DNA of 64,000 bases from Bacillus sp. FJAT-49736 (GTDB lineage Bacteria; Bacillota; Bacilli; Bacillales; Bacillaceae_C), in assembly GCF_018343615.1 (NCBI RefSeq), contig NZ_JAGYPI010000002.1, positions 639,562 through 703,561 of the forward strand. Direction: 5' to 3'. Below the pieces are notes generated by a model. The model searched no databases. It was not told the origin of the DNA and saw only the letters and a program-made list of their open reading frames with translations. The position numbers and the translations under genes are program-made. Shown here piece by piece: positions 26,197 through 35,471 of this stretch (position 1 is the stretch's first letter; every line of letters begins with the position of its first letter).

Positions 26197-26271
26197 ACGG
26201 ATCAACTCCAAAATTATACTTATCCTTAGTGTAATTCAAGAATCGTGTTCGTTCCAAGTTTCCTCCATCTA

Positions 26272-26697
26272 TTATTTGTAATATTTCACAATGACTTCCT
26301 TCCCATTTTCCTTCTTCATCTTAATTCCTGTAATTAATGGTTCATTAATAGCTATTTCCTCCTTCTGAACATCCTTTGATGAGAATATTACATATCCTTT
26401 AATACTAATGCTATCTCTCCTACAATTTTTTTCGGTAATTTTATTCTCTATCGATTTTTTTCTCGTCCAATTATTTAGCATAATTTGGATGGAGTCTTTC
26501 TGGAGGAGTAATTTCCCTTCATTGCTAATGGTAAATGCATAATTAAGCTTTTGCTTATCGTTCGAATTATTAACCCCACCAATGGAGATTACTGCATCTA
26601 CAATCCGTAAATCAGCATTCTGCTCCTTTTCAGTTTTTGCACTTGAACAACTAGCCAATAATAATAACGTAACTAAAAGCACACACGCTTTTTTCAC
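26272..26697 (-). CDS. small lipoprotein, unknown function
   Basis: 141 residues from GTG 26697, preceded by AGGAGG; the open frame extends further upstream without an RBS. Signal peptide VLLVTLLLLASC ending in a lipobox with lipidated Cys, then a polar region of about 120 residues with a beta-sandwich-like pattern. It would be exported and tethered to the membrane. Followed upstream by the esterase gene on the same strand. Confidence 0.75.
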   Translation of the reverse strand: MKKACVLLVTLLLLASCSSAKTEKEQNADLRIVDAVISIGGVNNSNDKQKLNYAFTISNEGKLLLQKDSIQIMLNNWTRKKSIENKITEKNCRRDSISIKGYVIFSSKDVQKEEIAINEPLITGIKMKKENGKEVIVKYYK

Positions 26698-26773
26698 GAT
26701 TACTTTCCTCCTTGAAAATGAAAAGAGCATGAATGGAAACAACTGCCAGACACGCTCTCCTTTTTGAAAAATA

Positions 26774-27847
26774 TTAACTTACATATTTACCTTCACTGTC
26801 TATTACATAAAAATCTGAACCATTTGTATTACGTTCTATCCACTGTGAGAATGCAGCTTTTTTATCTATTAAAAACTCTTTGAAAAATTCAATCATAATT
26901 TTATTTACCGTATGATGAACTGCATTTATCATTTCTTCATTCTTTTCTTTAAAAATAAGTGGTACATCAGAGAAGGACATATGATCGGAATTGTTTACTT
27001 TTATAAACAGTTTATATCCCGATAAAGAATCATAAAGTAATTGTTGACCTTTACTATAAGCTTCGGCAACTTCATTACTCCATATTTGTAGCATTTCACT
27101 TAAAGTTGCATGCTGTTGACGAATCGATAGGAAAGGTGTGTTTACTGGCGTATCGTGGGAAATTAAGTGCAGACTCCCATCTAAAATCACCCCTGCCTTT
27201 ACACGATTGTCTCTTTTTGCTAATTCATAAATGGTTGCCCCACCTAATGAATGTCCAATAACACCAACTCTATTCATATCAAGCTTCCCATTTAAAAAAT
27301 GATCCGTTTCATTCCAGCTTGAAAGAGTGTCAAGCAAAAAGGAAATATCCTCCATCCTACTTTTCATAAGTTCTTTTAAAGATGCAAAATCATTGGATCC
27401 GATAGTTTGAACAGCCTCACTCTGATAAATTACATTTCCGTTTGGAAAAACCGTAAATAGAGTTTCATATGTTGCTCCTACAGTGACTACAAAAAAACCT
27501 TCCGAAACAAGTTTCGATATATTATATAAATACAAGTCCCTGTCAACTCCCATACCAGGAGAATAGATAATGACTGGGAGGTTCTTTGCATCATAAGATA
27601 TAGAGGCATCATTAGTATAAAATGACTTTAAATTCTTAATCTCCTCTGCACCCATATCTTTGAAAATTTTAAATGCTTCTTCTTCCTTTGGAGAAAACAA
27701 ATCTAAATAAGAATTTCTCTCATCCTCCTGCTTGCCTTGACTTGGATAAAAGATACTAATCATCCATTTTCTGTTTTCTTTATTTCTACTTAGAATGTCT
27801 TCTCTTTTATAATCGATCAATTTTATTACTTTTCTTCCTACTCCCAT
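26774..27847 (-). CDS. alpha/beta hydrolase (PAF-acetylhydrolase-like)
   Basis: 357 residues, ATG 27847 after AGGAG. Nucleophile elbow GHSLGGATIYELAK, an upstream strand PVIIYSPGMGVDRDLYL (oxyanion region), VILDGSLH for the acid and a late NNSDHMSFSD for the His, as in the platelet-activating-factor acetylhydrolase/lipase group. No signal peptide, so cytosolic. It is 9 nt downstream of the GNAT gene and forms an operon with that gene and an MFS exporter. Confidence 0.82.
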   Translation of the reverse strand: MGVGRKVIKLIDYKREDILSRNKENRKWMISIFYPSQGKQEDERNSYLDLFSPKEEEAFKIFKDMGAEEIKNLKSFYTNDASISYDAKNLPVIIYSPGMGVDRDLYLYNISKLVSEGFFVVTVGATYETLFTVFPNGNVIYQSEAVQTIGSNDFASLKELMKSRMEDISFLLDTLSSWNETDHFLNGKLDMNRVGVIGHSLGGATIYELAKRDNRVKAGVILDGSLHLISHDTPVNTPFLSIRQQHATLSEMLQIWSNEVAEAYSKGQQLLYDSLSGYKLFIKVNNSDHMSFSDVPLIFKEKNEEMINAVHHTVNKIMIEFFKEFLIDKKAAFSQWIERNTNGSDFYVIDSEGKYVS

Positions 27848-27855
27848 AAATTCTC

Positions 27856-28731
27856 CTATAAAAGATAATACATCTCATATTGCGAGAGAGCATTTCTTGT
27901 AAAGCCGGATCTTTTGAAAAAGCCCTCCAATTGGTGATTATTTGGAAACGTTGTCGACATAGTTTTAACATTCAAGTCCTTGCTTGCTTGATTCAATAAA
28001 GCCAATCCAATCCCTTGTCTTCTCTGGCTCTTTTCCACCATTAGAAAACTAATTCTGCCGTTCCCGTTGATACTTAAACACCCAACCATTTCATTTCCAA
28101 CATAGGCTCCATAGAAATGATAGTTGTCGGCTGCTCGGATAAAATCGACATCATTTTGCCAATTAATATGATAATCCCATTTTTCTGTTGCCTTCTCATA
28201 ATCACTGAAACTAATTTTTTGTAAAGTTACGTTTTCCGGCTTTTTAGTTTCTGGCAATTGAGATAGGTCCCCCAAGGAGAAAATAGGAAGATTATATATT
28301 TTTTCATAACCGAGTTTTTTATAAAAATTTATAGCTCTGTCATTGCCTACAATTACCTCTAAAAATAATTGCTTACAGCCTTGAGAGATCGCTTCTTCCT
28401 TATGCAATTCAAATAGCTTCTTGCTTACTTCTTTCCCTCTAAAATCAGGACTTATTGCTAATGTACCGCATCGCATTGTTTTAATGCCTTCATATAATTT
28501 TATTCCTCCAAGAATGACACCAATTGGCTCGCCGTCATAAGTAGCGATAAAAGAATGCTCCAGGCTATTTCCTTCTGGTCCGAAGAAGTTTTTAACAAAC
28601 ACATCTTTTGGTATTTCCATTTTAATAATGTAATCGGAAAACCCTTTAGAGAATGCTGTATAAATTAAATCCATATCTACCTTTGTACATCTTTGATACT
28701 TGATTAACTCCTTTTCCACTATAATACTCAT
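27856..28731 (-). CDS. double-domain GNAT acetyltransferase
   Basis: 291 residues, ATG 28731 after AGGAGG. N-terminal GNAT domain (about 15-145) with LAISPDFRGKEVSKKLFELH and FYKKLGYEKIY, and a second GNAT-like domain (about 165-290) with FLMVEKSQRRQGIGLALLNQ. Transfers acetyl from acetyl-CoA to an unknown acceptor. In an operon with an MFS exporter and an esterase under a TetR-type operator, hinting at detoxification. Confidence 0.85.
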   Translation of the reverse strand: MSIIVEKELIKYQRCTKVDMDLIYTAFSKGFSDYIIKMEIPKDVFVKNFFGPEGNSLEHSFIATYDGEPIGVILGGIKLYEGIKTMRCGTLAISPDFRGKEVSKKLFELHKEEAISQGCKQLFLEVIVGNDRAINFYKKLGYEKIYNLPIFSLGDLSQLPETKKPENVTLQKISFSDYEKATEKWDYHINWQNDVDFIRAADNYHFYGAYVGNEMVGCLSINGNGRISFLMVEKSQRRQGIGLALLNQASKDLNVKTMSTTFPNNHQLEGFFKRSGFTRNALSQYEMYYLL

Positions 28732-28745
28732 TGGAATCCCTCCTA

Positions 28746-29948
28746 TTATTGGTTCACTGTATTACTTATTTCCTTTAAGGAATACCTTGATTTAATAATC
28801 AAAGCCATTGCTACTATGATTGCTATCGTACTGCCGTGGAATAACCATACTAAGTGTGGCATGGTTAGTATATTTATTAAGCAGGAAGTTACGATGAATC
28901 CAATCGTAAATCCTAACTGGCTTAAAAGATTGGATACGCCAAAGATTCTCCCCCTAATAGAATTATCTGTCATTTGCACAATTGTTGAAAAGAAGGAACT
29001 TAGGCTCGCATCAAACATTCCTGTAATAAAAGCAAAGAAAAGAATTATCCAGAACACTTTATTCGATAGTAAGAAAATAAAACCGAGTGATGCCATTAAG
29101 GATGAACCAAGATATACGTACAGCAGATTTCTCTTGAACCATTTGATTTTCGGTATCACCCATGTAGCAAGAATACCTCCCATTCCCCAGCTGCCCCAAA
29201 TAAGCCCCTGATAGAAGGTAATTTCATGCGGGTTTAGCATTTTGGCTAATAACGGAATCCCTACATTTTGAGAACTCGCCGCAAAGGTTTGAAAAATATA
29301 GATGGTAAACAGAATCAGCAGAACAGGATTGATAAACAAATGATTCTTTACTTGTTTAATATCTTGGCTCCAATTTTTTAAAGACTGGCCTTTTGTTCGT
29401 TGTTCATCTTTATTCCATTTAAAGTTCCACAATACTGCTGCGGATAAAAAGAAGGAGATAGAGTCTATTAATATAATCACTCGGTAATTCAAGACCGTTG
29501 ATAACCAGGCTGCCAGCATAAACCCTACAACCATACTAATGGAACTCAATCTAGATATAAGCGCGTTAATGTCTAATATTTTCTTATCTCCGTATATTTG
29601 AGGAATCTCCGCGCTAAAGCTAACACTGAAAAAGCTACTAAAAAAACCAAGAATAAAGGAAATACTAAGAAATAAAACTGGTGTCGGAAATAAGAAAAGC
29701 CAAAGTACAAATATCCCTCTGAATAAATCACTCATGATCATTAACATACGTCTGTTATAGCGGTCTGCAAGTATGCCAGAAAATAAGCTGGAACAAATTC
29801 CTCCAAACACACGCGCTGCTAAAACAGCCGTTAACCATAAAGTACTCTTCGTCAAGGACAGAACCATTGCATTGATTACTACCAATTCCATCATATTTCC
29901 CATATCCGAAAAGGCTTTCGTGTACAAAAAATAGGATTTTATTTTCAC
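28746..29948 (-). CDS. MFS exporter (macrolide-efflux-like)
   Basis: 400 residues from GTG 29948, 9 nt after AAGGGG. About 12 membrane helices; the loop ILADRYNRRMLMIMSD is the MFS motif A, and the family resembles Mef/Tet(V)-type drug pumps. Its promoter region carries a palindrome (30002-30037) that is repeated upstream of the second M42 peptidase gene, probably the operator of the TetR regulator encoded next to it. Confidence 0.88.
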   Translation of the reverse strand: MKIKSYFLYTKAFSDMGNMMELVVINAMVLSLTKSTLWLTAVLAARVFGGICSSLFSGILADRYNRRMLMIMSDLFRGIFVLWLFLFPTPVLFLSISFILGFFSSFFSVSFSAEIPQIYGDKKILDINALISRLSSISMVVGFMLAAWLSTVLNYRVIILIDSISFFLSAAVLWNFKWNKDEQRTKGQSLKNWSQDIKQVKNHLFINPVLLILFTIYIFQTFAASSQNVGIPLLAKMLNPHEITFYQGLIWGSWGMGGILATWVIPKIKWFKRNLLYVYLGSSLMASLGFIFLLSNKVFWIILFFAFITGMFDASLSSFFSTIVQMTDNSIRGRIFGVSNLLSQLGFTIGFIVTSCLINILTMPHLVWLFHGSTIAIIVAMALIIKSRYSLKEISNTVNQ

Positions 29949-30001
29949 ATTATGAATCCCCTTATCCAGATTAAGTTCGGTAAATGATTAGCAAATCCTC
30001 C

Positions 30002-30037
30002 TTTTTAAAAAACTGACTGTATAGTTTTTATTTTAAA
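30002..30037. promoter_or_regulatory. TetR-type operator, MFS promoter
   Basis: Core AACTGACTGTATAGTT has inverted arms AACT/AGTT. A 35-nt stretch around it is nearly identical to 32300-32334. Confidence 0.65.
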
Positions 30038-30129
30038 TAGTAATCTGGATTTGTCAATAAAATTCTTACTATTTGATCTAATAAAAAAGCCACCCTTATG
30101 GCAGCTAGATAATATTATCAAAACATCTA

Positions 30130-30750
30130 TCATTTTTTTGAAATTAATATATATTGTAAGATCATTTCTTGAGATATTAAAAAATGCTCTTTATAATTAT
30201 ATTCCTTCCCTACTACTGTGTAATGTAAGCAAATTCCGTCGATAATAGCCCAAAATAAACTAGCGACAATTTCCATTTGGATATCCTTCTTGAATTCTCC
30301 ATTGTCTTGTCCTTCTTGAATAATTTGCATCAAGAATGCTCGAAATTGTTTTTTATAACGGTCTTTCATAATATTTTTCAAATGTTCCTGTCTCGATGAA
30401 TTAAGCCAAAATTCCATGTGAACTCGGATTGAATTGCTCCACTCTTCCATATTCTCCGCTTCTCGATATATCCGAAGCAATTCTATTATTTTCTGTTCGG
30501 CAGTATCAAGTTCTTCAAACCGTTCTTTCAGGATATTAAAAGTGTGATTTGTTCGTTGATCCATCAGTGTAATATAGAGGTCTTCCTTACTTTTAAAATA
30601 AGTATAAACCATCCCTTTACTAATACCTGATTTCGCTCCAATATCATCTATAGTGGTCAATTCATATCCTTTTTCTCCAAATAAAATTAAAGCACTCTCC
30701 ATAATGATTTGCCTTTTCTTCTCTTTATAATCCTCTGAAACCTTTGGCAC
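30130..30750 (-). CDS. TetR-family transcriptional regulator
   Basis: 206 residues from GTG 30750, 8 nt after GGAG. HTH region LTTIDDIGAKSGISKGMVYTYFKSKEDLY is a canonical TetR DNA-binding domain; the C-terminal ligand domain has no clear subtype. Probably represses the adjacent MFS operon and the M42 gene, which share an operator-like element. Confidence 0.9.
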   Translation of the reverse strand: MPKVSEDYKEKKRQIIMESALILFGEKGYELTTIDDIGAKSGISKGMVYTYFKSKEDLYITLMDQRTNHTFNILKERFEELDTAEQKIIELLRIYREAENMEEWSNSIRVHMEFWLNSSRQEHLKNIMKDRYKKQFRAFLMQIIQEGQDNGEFKKDIQMEIVASLFWAIIDGICLHYTVVGKEYNYKEHFLISQEMILQYILISKK

Positions 30751-30781
30751 TTCATCATCTCCTTGCTCATTTTATAACATA

Positions 30782-30794
30782 GGTGCCTGGCACC
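30782..30794. repeat. GGTGCCTGGCACC palindrome
   Basis: Perfect inverted repeat (GGTGCC/GGCACC around T) 32 nt upstream of the TetR start. A similar but broken form is at about 3462-3491. It resembles a dispersed intergenic element in Bacillaceae rather than a regulator site. Confidence 0.5.
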
Positions 30795-30834
30795 AATACT
30801 AATCTAATCGTATTTTATCATAAATGAGAGGATT

Positions 30835-30987
30835 TTAAGGACTCTTTATGTGTTTCTCTTCCAATCGCTTCTCTATTTCTTTTATTAGTTCCTTATCCTG
30901 CTCCATCATCTGTTTATTTTGGTTAATTAATTCATTCAAATTAAAGGATTTATTATTGTGTAGTTTCCTTAGTCTAGTTTTCATCAT
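30835..30987 (-). CDS. FbpB-like small basic protein
   Basis: 50 residues from ATG 30987 (GAGGG 5 nt upstream); the frame is open upstream but without an RBS. LNELINQNKQMMEQDKELIK then EIEKRLEEKH matches the FbpB family, small basic proteins that act with the FsrA sRNA in Bacillus iron-sparing. I see no clear Fur box nearby, so regulation by iron is not shown. Confidence 0.75.
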   Translation of the reverse strand: MMKTRLRKLHNNKSFNLNELINQNKQMMEQDKELIKEIEKRLEEKHIKSP

Positions 30988-31091
30988 TTCAACCCTCTGT
31001 TCGTTAGAAATTAGTACACGTACTGCGTTATAAAAAACCAAATCCAAGAGATTTGGTTTTTAAATGAATTTAGAGTGGTATACATTATTTA

Positions 31092-32168
31092 TCAGAATGT
31101 AATTTTGTTCGTAACCTCATTGTTTAACTTTTTTATCACCTGCACAAATAAGTTAACGGTGTTTTCAAAGTCATCATAGTGTAAAACAGCAGCATGACTG
31201 TGTATATATCTAGTAGCAATCGTAATTGCTAATGAAGGTGCTCCATTTCCTGAAGTATGAGTAGCTCCCGCATCCGTTCCCCCGAAGGCTAATGCTTCGA
31301 ATTGATAAGGAATCTTAAACTCCTCTGCTACATCAACCACAAAATTCCGTAGATCCGGGTGAGAAACTAATGAGCTATCATATAATACAATTTGCGGCCC
31401 GGAGCCTATTTTTGAACGGGATTCATTGCTCGAAATCCCTGGAGTATCTCCGGCAATCCCAACATCTATGGCAAAAGTAATATCTGGATTTATCAAATTC
31501 GCCATCGTTTTCGCTCCACGCAAACCGACTTCCTCTTGTGTGACTCCTACCCCATAAAGTGTACAATCTAGTGACTCATCTTTTAAACGCCTCATCACTT
31601 CAATGACAATGGCACAGCCAATTCTATTGTCCCAAGCCTTTGCCATCATGAGTTTTGGATTTTTCATTACCGTGAACGGACAAATGACTCCGACGACATT
31701 ACCTGGCCTTACTCCAAACGCTTTCGCCTCTTCTTTACTTTCTGCGCCAATATCTATAAACATATCATTCATTTGAACTACTTTTTTTCTATCCTCACTC
31801 TTTAAAATATGAGGAGGCTTGGAACCAATTACCCCTTCAATTACCTCACCTGATGATGTGAAGACTTCCACTCTTTGTGCAAGTAGTACATGTTCCCACC
31901 AACCACCAAGACCGATAAACTTTAGAAATCCATCCTCTGTAATGTCCGTAACCAAGAAACCGACTTCGTCTAAATGAGAAGTTAACATAACCTTAGGGCC
32001 ATTTGATGGACCCTTTTTAATAGCTGCAATACCACCAAGATTGTCATACTTCAATTCATCACAATTTGGCTCCAAATATTTTTTCATTACCTCTTTTACA
32101 GGCTTTTCATTCCCAACTACCCCTGTTGTTTCTGTTAATTCCTTAAACATGGTTAAAATTTGATCCAC
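31092..32168 (-). CDS. M42 family aminopeptidase (second copy)
   Basis: 358 residues from GTG 32168 after GGAGG. M42 signature set: TSHLDEVGF, AKAWDNRIGCAIV, GVTQEEVGLRGAKT, AIDVGIAGDTPG and TRYIHSHAAV. A cytosolic metal aminopeptidase, paralogous to the one at 10.6-11.7 kb but clearly divergent. Two TetR-type operator-like sites precede it, so it may be induced with the MFS pump. Confidence 0.92.
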   Translation of the reverse strand: MDQILTMFKELTETTGVVGNEKPVKEVMKKYLEPNCDELKYDNLGGIAAIKKGPSNGPKVMLTSHLDEVGFLVTDITEDGFLKFIGLGGWWEHVLLAQRVEVFTSSGEVIEGVIGSKPPHILKSEDRKKVVQMNDMFIDIGAESKEEAKAFGVRPGNVVGVICPFTVMKNPKLMMAKAWDNRIGCAIVIEVMRRLKDESLDCTLYGVGVTQEEVGLRGAKTMANLINPDITFAIDVGIAGDTPGISSNESRSKIGSGPQIVLYDSSLVSHPDLRNFVVDVAEEFKIPYQFEALAFGGTDAGATHTSGNGAPSLAITIATRYIHSHAAVLHYDDFENTVNLFVQVIKKLNNEVTNKITF

Positions 32169-32188
32169 GATAATTCCTCCCTCCCATT

Positions 32189-32204
32189 ACTATACAGACG
32201 GTTT
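32189..32204. promoter_or_regulatory. TetR-type operator near the M42 start (inverted orientation)
   Basis: ACTATACAGACGGTTT, the reverse orientation of the element at 30002 and 32300, 21 nt upstream of the M42 start codon. Confidence 0.55.
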
Positions 32205-32299
32205 ATACAAATCCCAATATTCAGTCATTTTTAATTATGTAAATTGCTAACTCGCTAATCAAGGAGCATTCAATAGTTGCATTATTTTCTGGGAATTCA

Positions 32300-32334
32300 T
32301 TTTTAAAAAACCGACTGTATAGTTTTTATTTTAA
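32300..32334. promoter_or_regulatory. TetR-type operator, M42 upstream region
   Basis: Core AACCGACTGTATAGTT, embedded in a 35-nt block with one difference from 30002-30037. Confidence 0.6.
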
Positions 32335-32449
32335 TTGTTTCTTTTCCATTGTCAATTTTTATTTTTCAGAACAGTTTTTTATAATGAAATTAGAAACTTA
32401 TATTAAAGTTATAAGAAGATAGCGGCATGATTTCAGGTGGTAACACTAT

Positions 32450-32548
32450 GAGTGGAATATTACCTGGGATGTAGTCGAGGTCTACAGGACCATTTGTAGA
32501 GAAAGTCGTAGACCAACATTTCTTCATGATAAAAGTTTCATTCCACTC
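32450..32548. repeat. nested inverted repeats, possible structured transcript
   Basis: Outer arms GAGTGGAAT (32450-32458) and ATTCCACTC (32540-32548) enclose inner arms GGTCTAC and GTAGACC (about 32478-32511). The right outer arm overlaps the end of the GNAT pseudogene. Confidence 0.4.
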
Positions 32549-33034
32549 CCTTCCATAATTTGACCATGTTATACCAGCTTACTCCACCATGTTTTGATTC
32601 AGACATGCCATGGTTAACAAATCCAAATTTTTCATAAAAAGAAACTAATTCCTGTCTACATGTTAAAGTGATTCCTTCTCTTTCTTTTTCTTCTGCAAGC
32701 ACTTCCATTTTCTCAATCAATATTTTTGCAATACCTTTATTTCTTGCTTTTTAGACACAACTAGTCCTAAAATACTCTGATATCCTCCTATTTGGGGGTT
32801 TTTTTGGATTTTTTCAAAAAGGTCATCGGTAATGTATAGTTGATTAATAACAGGTCCATTAATATAACCAAGGATCTCCCCTTCCTTTTCTGCCACAATA
32901 AAGGTATCAGGTATTAACTGAATCCTCTCCACAAATGCTTCTTTTGTGGCTGCCTCCTCTATTGAAAAGCCTTCATTCTCAATAAATAAAAGCTGTTCTA
33001 TATCTGTAGTTTGTACATTTCTTAAAGAAATCAT
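32538..33034 (-). pseudogene. frameshifted GNAT acetyltransferase
   Basis: The N-terminal part (33034-32717) starts MISLRNVQTTDIEQLLFIEN and reaches GLVVSKK, then goes out of frame. Shifting frame at the five-T run near 32745 restores ARNKGIAKILIEKMEVLAEE and FYEKFGFVNHGMSESKHGG, the rest of a GNAT domain. One missing base in a homopolymer explains it: either a recent inactivating mutation or a sequencing error. Confidence 0.85.
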
Positions 33035-33293
33035 CTTGTCTATTAACCTCTTTCCTAACTGAATTGACCTAATGATTGTGCATAATACAAAAATGCTCGG
33101 TTCTAAACAATAATAATTTAGTGTAAGCTATGTTTCATTTTTTCGCTCACAAACTAAACATCTATTAAAATTCCTTCTAAAGCTAACATACCGTTTGGTT
33201 AGTACAAACCTTCACAATCTAACAGCATTTTCCATTAGAAAATAGCAATTTGATTTCCTAATAAAGTGGCAAAGTTCATAATCGACCCCGATT

Positions 33294-34157
33294 TTAAAGT
33301 AAAAAGCTTTTTAAACTCGCTATATTTTCTTCTAGAAATAAAGCGTTTTTCTCGATACTACGACGTTTGCACCACCCAATACTATTGAAGGCGTCAGTAA
33401 ATCGATAAAAGGGTAATACCATTTCTAAATCAATTAATGGTCTTATACTTTTATAGCCTTCTCGATAGGCATTATACAAATTAGGATCGTAGCGTAAAAA
33501 ATCACGATACAGTTTGGTAAAATCCATTTCTGTTGAACCAAACCGAACACTTTCAAAATCTATTATCCCTGAAACTTTATGACCATCAACAATTATATTT
33601 GCTGGCCGAAAATCCATATGTACAAAGCTTGGCCCATCTGGGGAAGGTAGCTGTCCTTTCATTTTCTCAAATTTTTTAATGGCTTGATTATATAATCTAG
33701 CATCCAAAATATCCCTTACATCCTCAGCAAAACTATAAAATTGGTTTTCAACAAAAGCAGACCAGTTCTTAAATTCATTTTTTATGCCAGTCAACACTCG
33801 CCCAGCAGGCGGTCGAATAGTATGCATCTCGGCTTGAAGAGCCCCAATTTGAAACGCTATTGTTGGTGAAGCCTCCAATGTTAATGGTTTTCCTTTTAAT
33901 TCAGATAATAAAAAAGCACCCGGACATTCCTCATCACCAGACCAATAATCCAACATTTCAGGTATGGAAACTCTTCCTTTTAATATTTCATATGCTTCTA
34001 ACTCTCGCTGATACTTTAATTTTGTATAGGGGATTTTCAGAAAAACATTTTCCCCATTAGACAAAGTACATTTATAGACGGTTGAACTATGGGAATCTTC
34101 AACCTCGTTAGTCGATTGTAGCTGTAATCGAAATTGTTGTATGACACGATTTAACAT
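33294..34157 (-). CDS. aminoglycoside phosphotransferase/kinase-like protein
   Basis: 287 residues from ATG 34157 after AAAGGGG. APH-family fold: VFLKIPYTKLKYQRELEAYE (ATP Lys), PSFVHMDFRPANIIVDG (catalytic HxDxxxxN) and GIIDFESVRFGS (DxD/E metal site). Such kinases phosphorylate antibiotics, choline or sugars; the substrate is not evident. Follows an unrecognised gene by 12 nt. Confidence 0.88.
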   Translation of the reverse strand: MLNRVIQQFRLQLQSTNEVEDSHSSTVYKCTLSNGENVFLKIPYTKLKYQRELEAYEILKGRVSIPEMLDYWSGDEECPGAFLLSELKGKPLTLEASPTIAFQIGALQAEMHTIRPPAGRVLTGIKNEFKNWSAFVENQFYSFAEDVRDILDARLYNQAIKKFEKMKGQLPSPDGPSFVHMDFRPANIIVDGHKVSGIIDFESVRFGSTEMDFTKLYRDFLRYDPNLYNAYREGYKSIRPLIDLEMVLPFYRFTDAFNSIGWCKRRSIEKNALFLEENIASLKSFLL

Positions 34158-34169
34158 CAAATTTCCCCT

Positions 34170-34772
34170 TTATATAACAAATTCGAAACCTGTTGGTTTT
34201 TGGAATGGTACCTTACATTCTTTAAAGACTAATTTAATATTAGAAATATCATCAGGTAAAGCTGGTGATACGATGAATGTATAAGATGAATGCCCTCCTG
34301 AACCTCCCCCTCCTTGGTTGCGGCTGTCATACTCAACCCCTCTACCTTCTATGGTTAGGTCAAAATAGATAGGTTCTCGAAATCTTCTAGGTATTTCATC
34401 ATCAGAATCTTCTCTGTCAATGTTGAAATGAACAACACTGGCATTTTCATATTGACGTACAAATGTTACCGAATAAAACACATCATCTTTTTCAAACGAT
34501 CTTAATATTGGTATATTTTTAAGAAATCCTTGTGGTTCTACAACAGGTTTATATATGTCTTCATTTAAGAAATGAGCAAATACACTATTTAAGAAATCCT
34601 CATAAAAATTATATTTTTTAGACCATGCATGAATATGTTCTTTCGTTGGAAAACCAGGATCGTTATTTGAAAGTTCTTTACGTTGTTTTATTAAATCACA
34701 AATTTGTTCATCAATGCCTTCAATTCTGTTATTATAGTATTCTTTTGGTGGTTCAAATCGCATTCGCTTCAT
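34170..34772 (-). CDS. unrecognised hydrophilic protein
   Basis: 200 residues, ATG 34772 after GAGGAGG. Starts MKRMRFEPPKEYYNNRIEGI (helical), ends in a beta-rich half with a Gly-rich loop RNQGGGGSGGHSSYTF, and has a short helical middle (NFYEDFLNSVFAHFLNEDIY). No signal or membrane segment. In an operon with the APH-like kinase. No family recognised. Confidence 0.75.
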   Translation of the reverse strand: MKRMRFEPPKEYYNNRIEGIDEQICDLIKQRKELSNNDPGFPTKEHIHAWSKKYNFYEDFLNSVFAHFLNEDIYKPVVEPQGFLKNIPILRSFEKDDVFYSVTFVRQYENASVVHFNIDREDSDDEIPRRFREPIYFDLTIEGRGVEYDSRNQGGGGSGGHSSYTFIVSPALPDDISNIKLVFKECKVPFQKPTGFEFVI

Positions 34773-35254
34773 ATTTTTCCTCCTCTAAATTAATTGGAAT
34801 AAATCAGTTATATAGCAATTCTATTAAATTGAACTTCCTATTTTCAAAAAAAAATGACTGTCTTCTTACATCAGTCAATTTTCTCTTTTTTCATTTTTTT
34901 GTATATTTATCAATTCTTGCTAAATGTTTGAAATCACAAAATAAGTGATAGAAACGTAAATACATGAAGCGTTAAGACATCTTGGATAAATACTATCCTA
35001 TAGTCGAAGAGAGTTTCTTCACAAACCATAGAAAGAATGAAACTCATCCCACACATTTCCCCACCTATATTTATATTAACTTCTATAAAATCAGGGAATT
35101 TCCTTCTTTCACTAAGGTTTGACAGAAAGAAAGGTTTTGGTATACAAGCCTTCAGCACCCTTACTAAAAATGGTTTTTAAGTAGGTGCATGTACAGACAA
35201 TATTAATTAAAAAACATACTTTATTAAGGATCTTGAAAATTTGGAGGTGTTGAT
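34773..35254. other. gap upstream of a YjcZ gene
   Basis: 482 nt. The only open frame (34934-35158, minus) lacks an RBS and recognisable features, so I do not call it. CATACTTTA at about 35214 resembles a sigma-K/E -10 element for the YjcZ gene at 35255, but no -35 is clear. Confidence 0.4.
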
Positions 35255-35413
35255 ATGAGTGGTACTGGCGGAGGAGGCTTTGCTTTAATTGTTGTTTTAT
35301 TCATTCTATTAATTATTGTTGGTGCTTCATATGTAGGTGGTTCCTCTTATGCAGGGGGTGCAGGCGGAGGAGACCCTGTATTTATCGGAGGATTCTTCCC
35401 ATTCTTTTGGTAA
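35255..35413 (+). CDS. YjcZ-family sporulation mini-protein (52 aa, C-terminally extended)
   Basis: ATG 35255 after GGAGGTG. Core [20 protein letters not shown] preceded by MSGTGGGG and followed by an extra Gly/aromatic tail ending GGFFPFFW, which other copies lack. Probable sporulation peptide; function unknown. Confidence 0.88.
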   Translation: MSGTGGGGFALIVVLFILLIIVGASYVGGSSYAGGAGGGDPVFIGGFFPFFW

Positions 35414-35471
35414 GCTAACTTAATAGTCATTGAAACCAACTTTATCGTTTTACTGTATATGGCAAAATAAT

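Noticed and set aside
34934-35158. 74-aa frame in a gap
   Set aside because: No RBS, no recognisable sequence.
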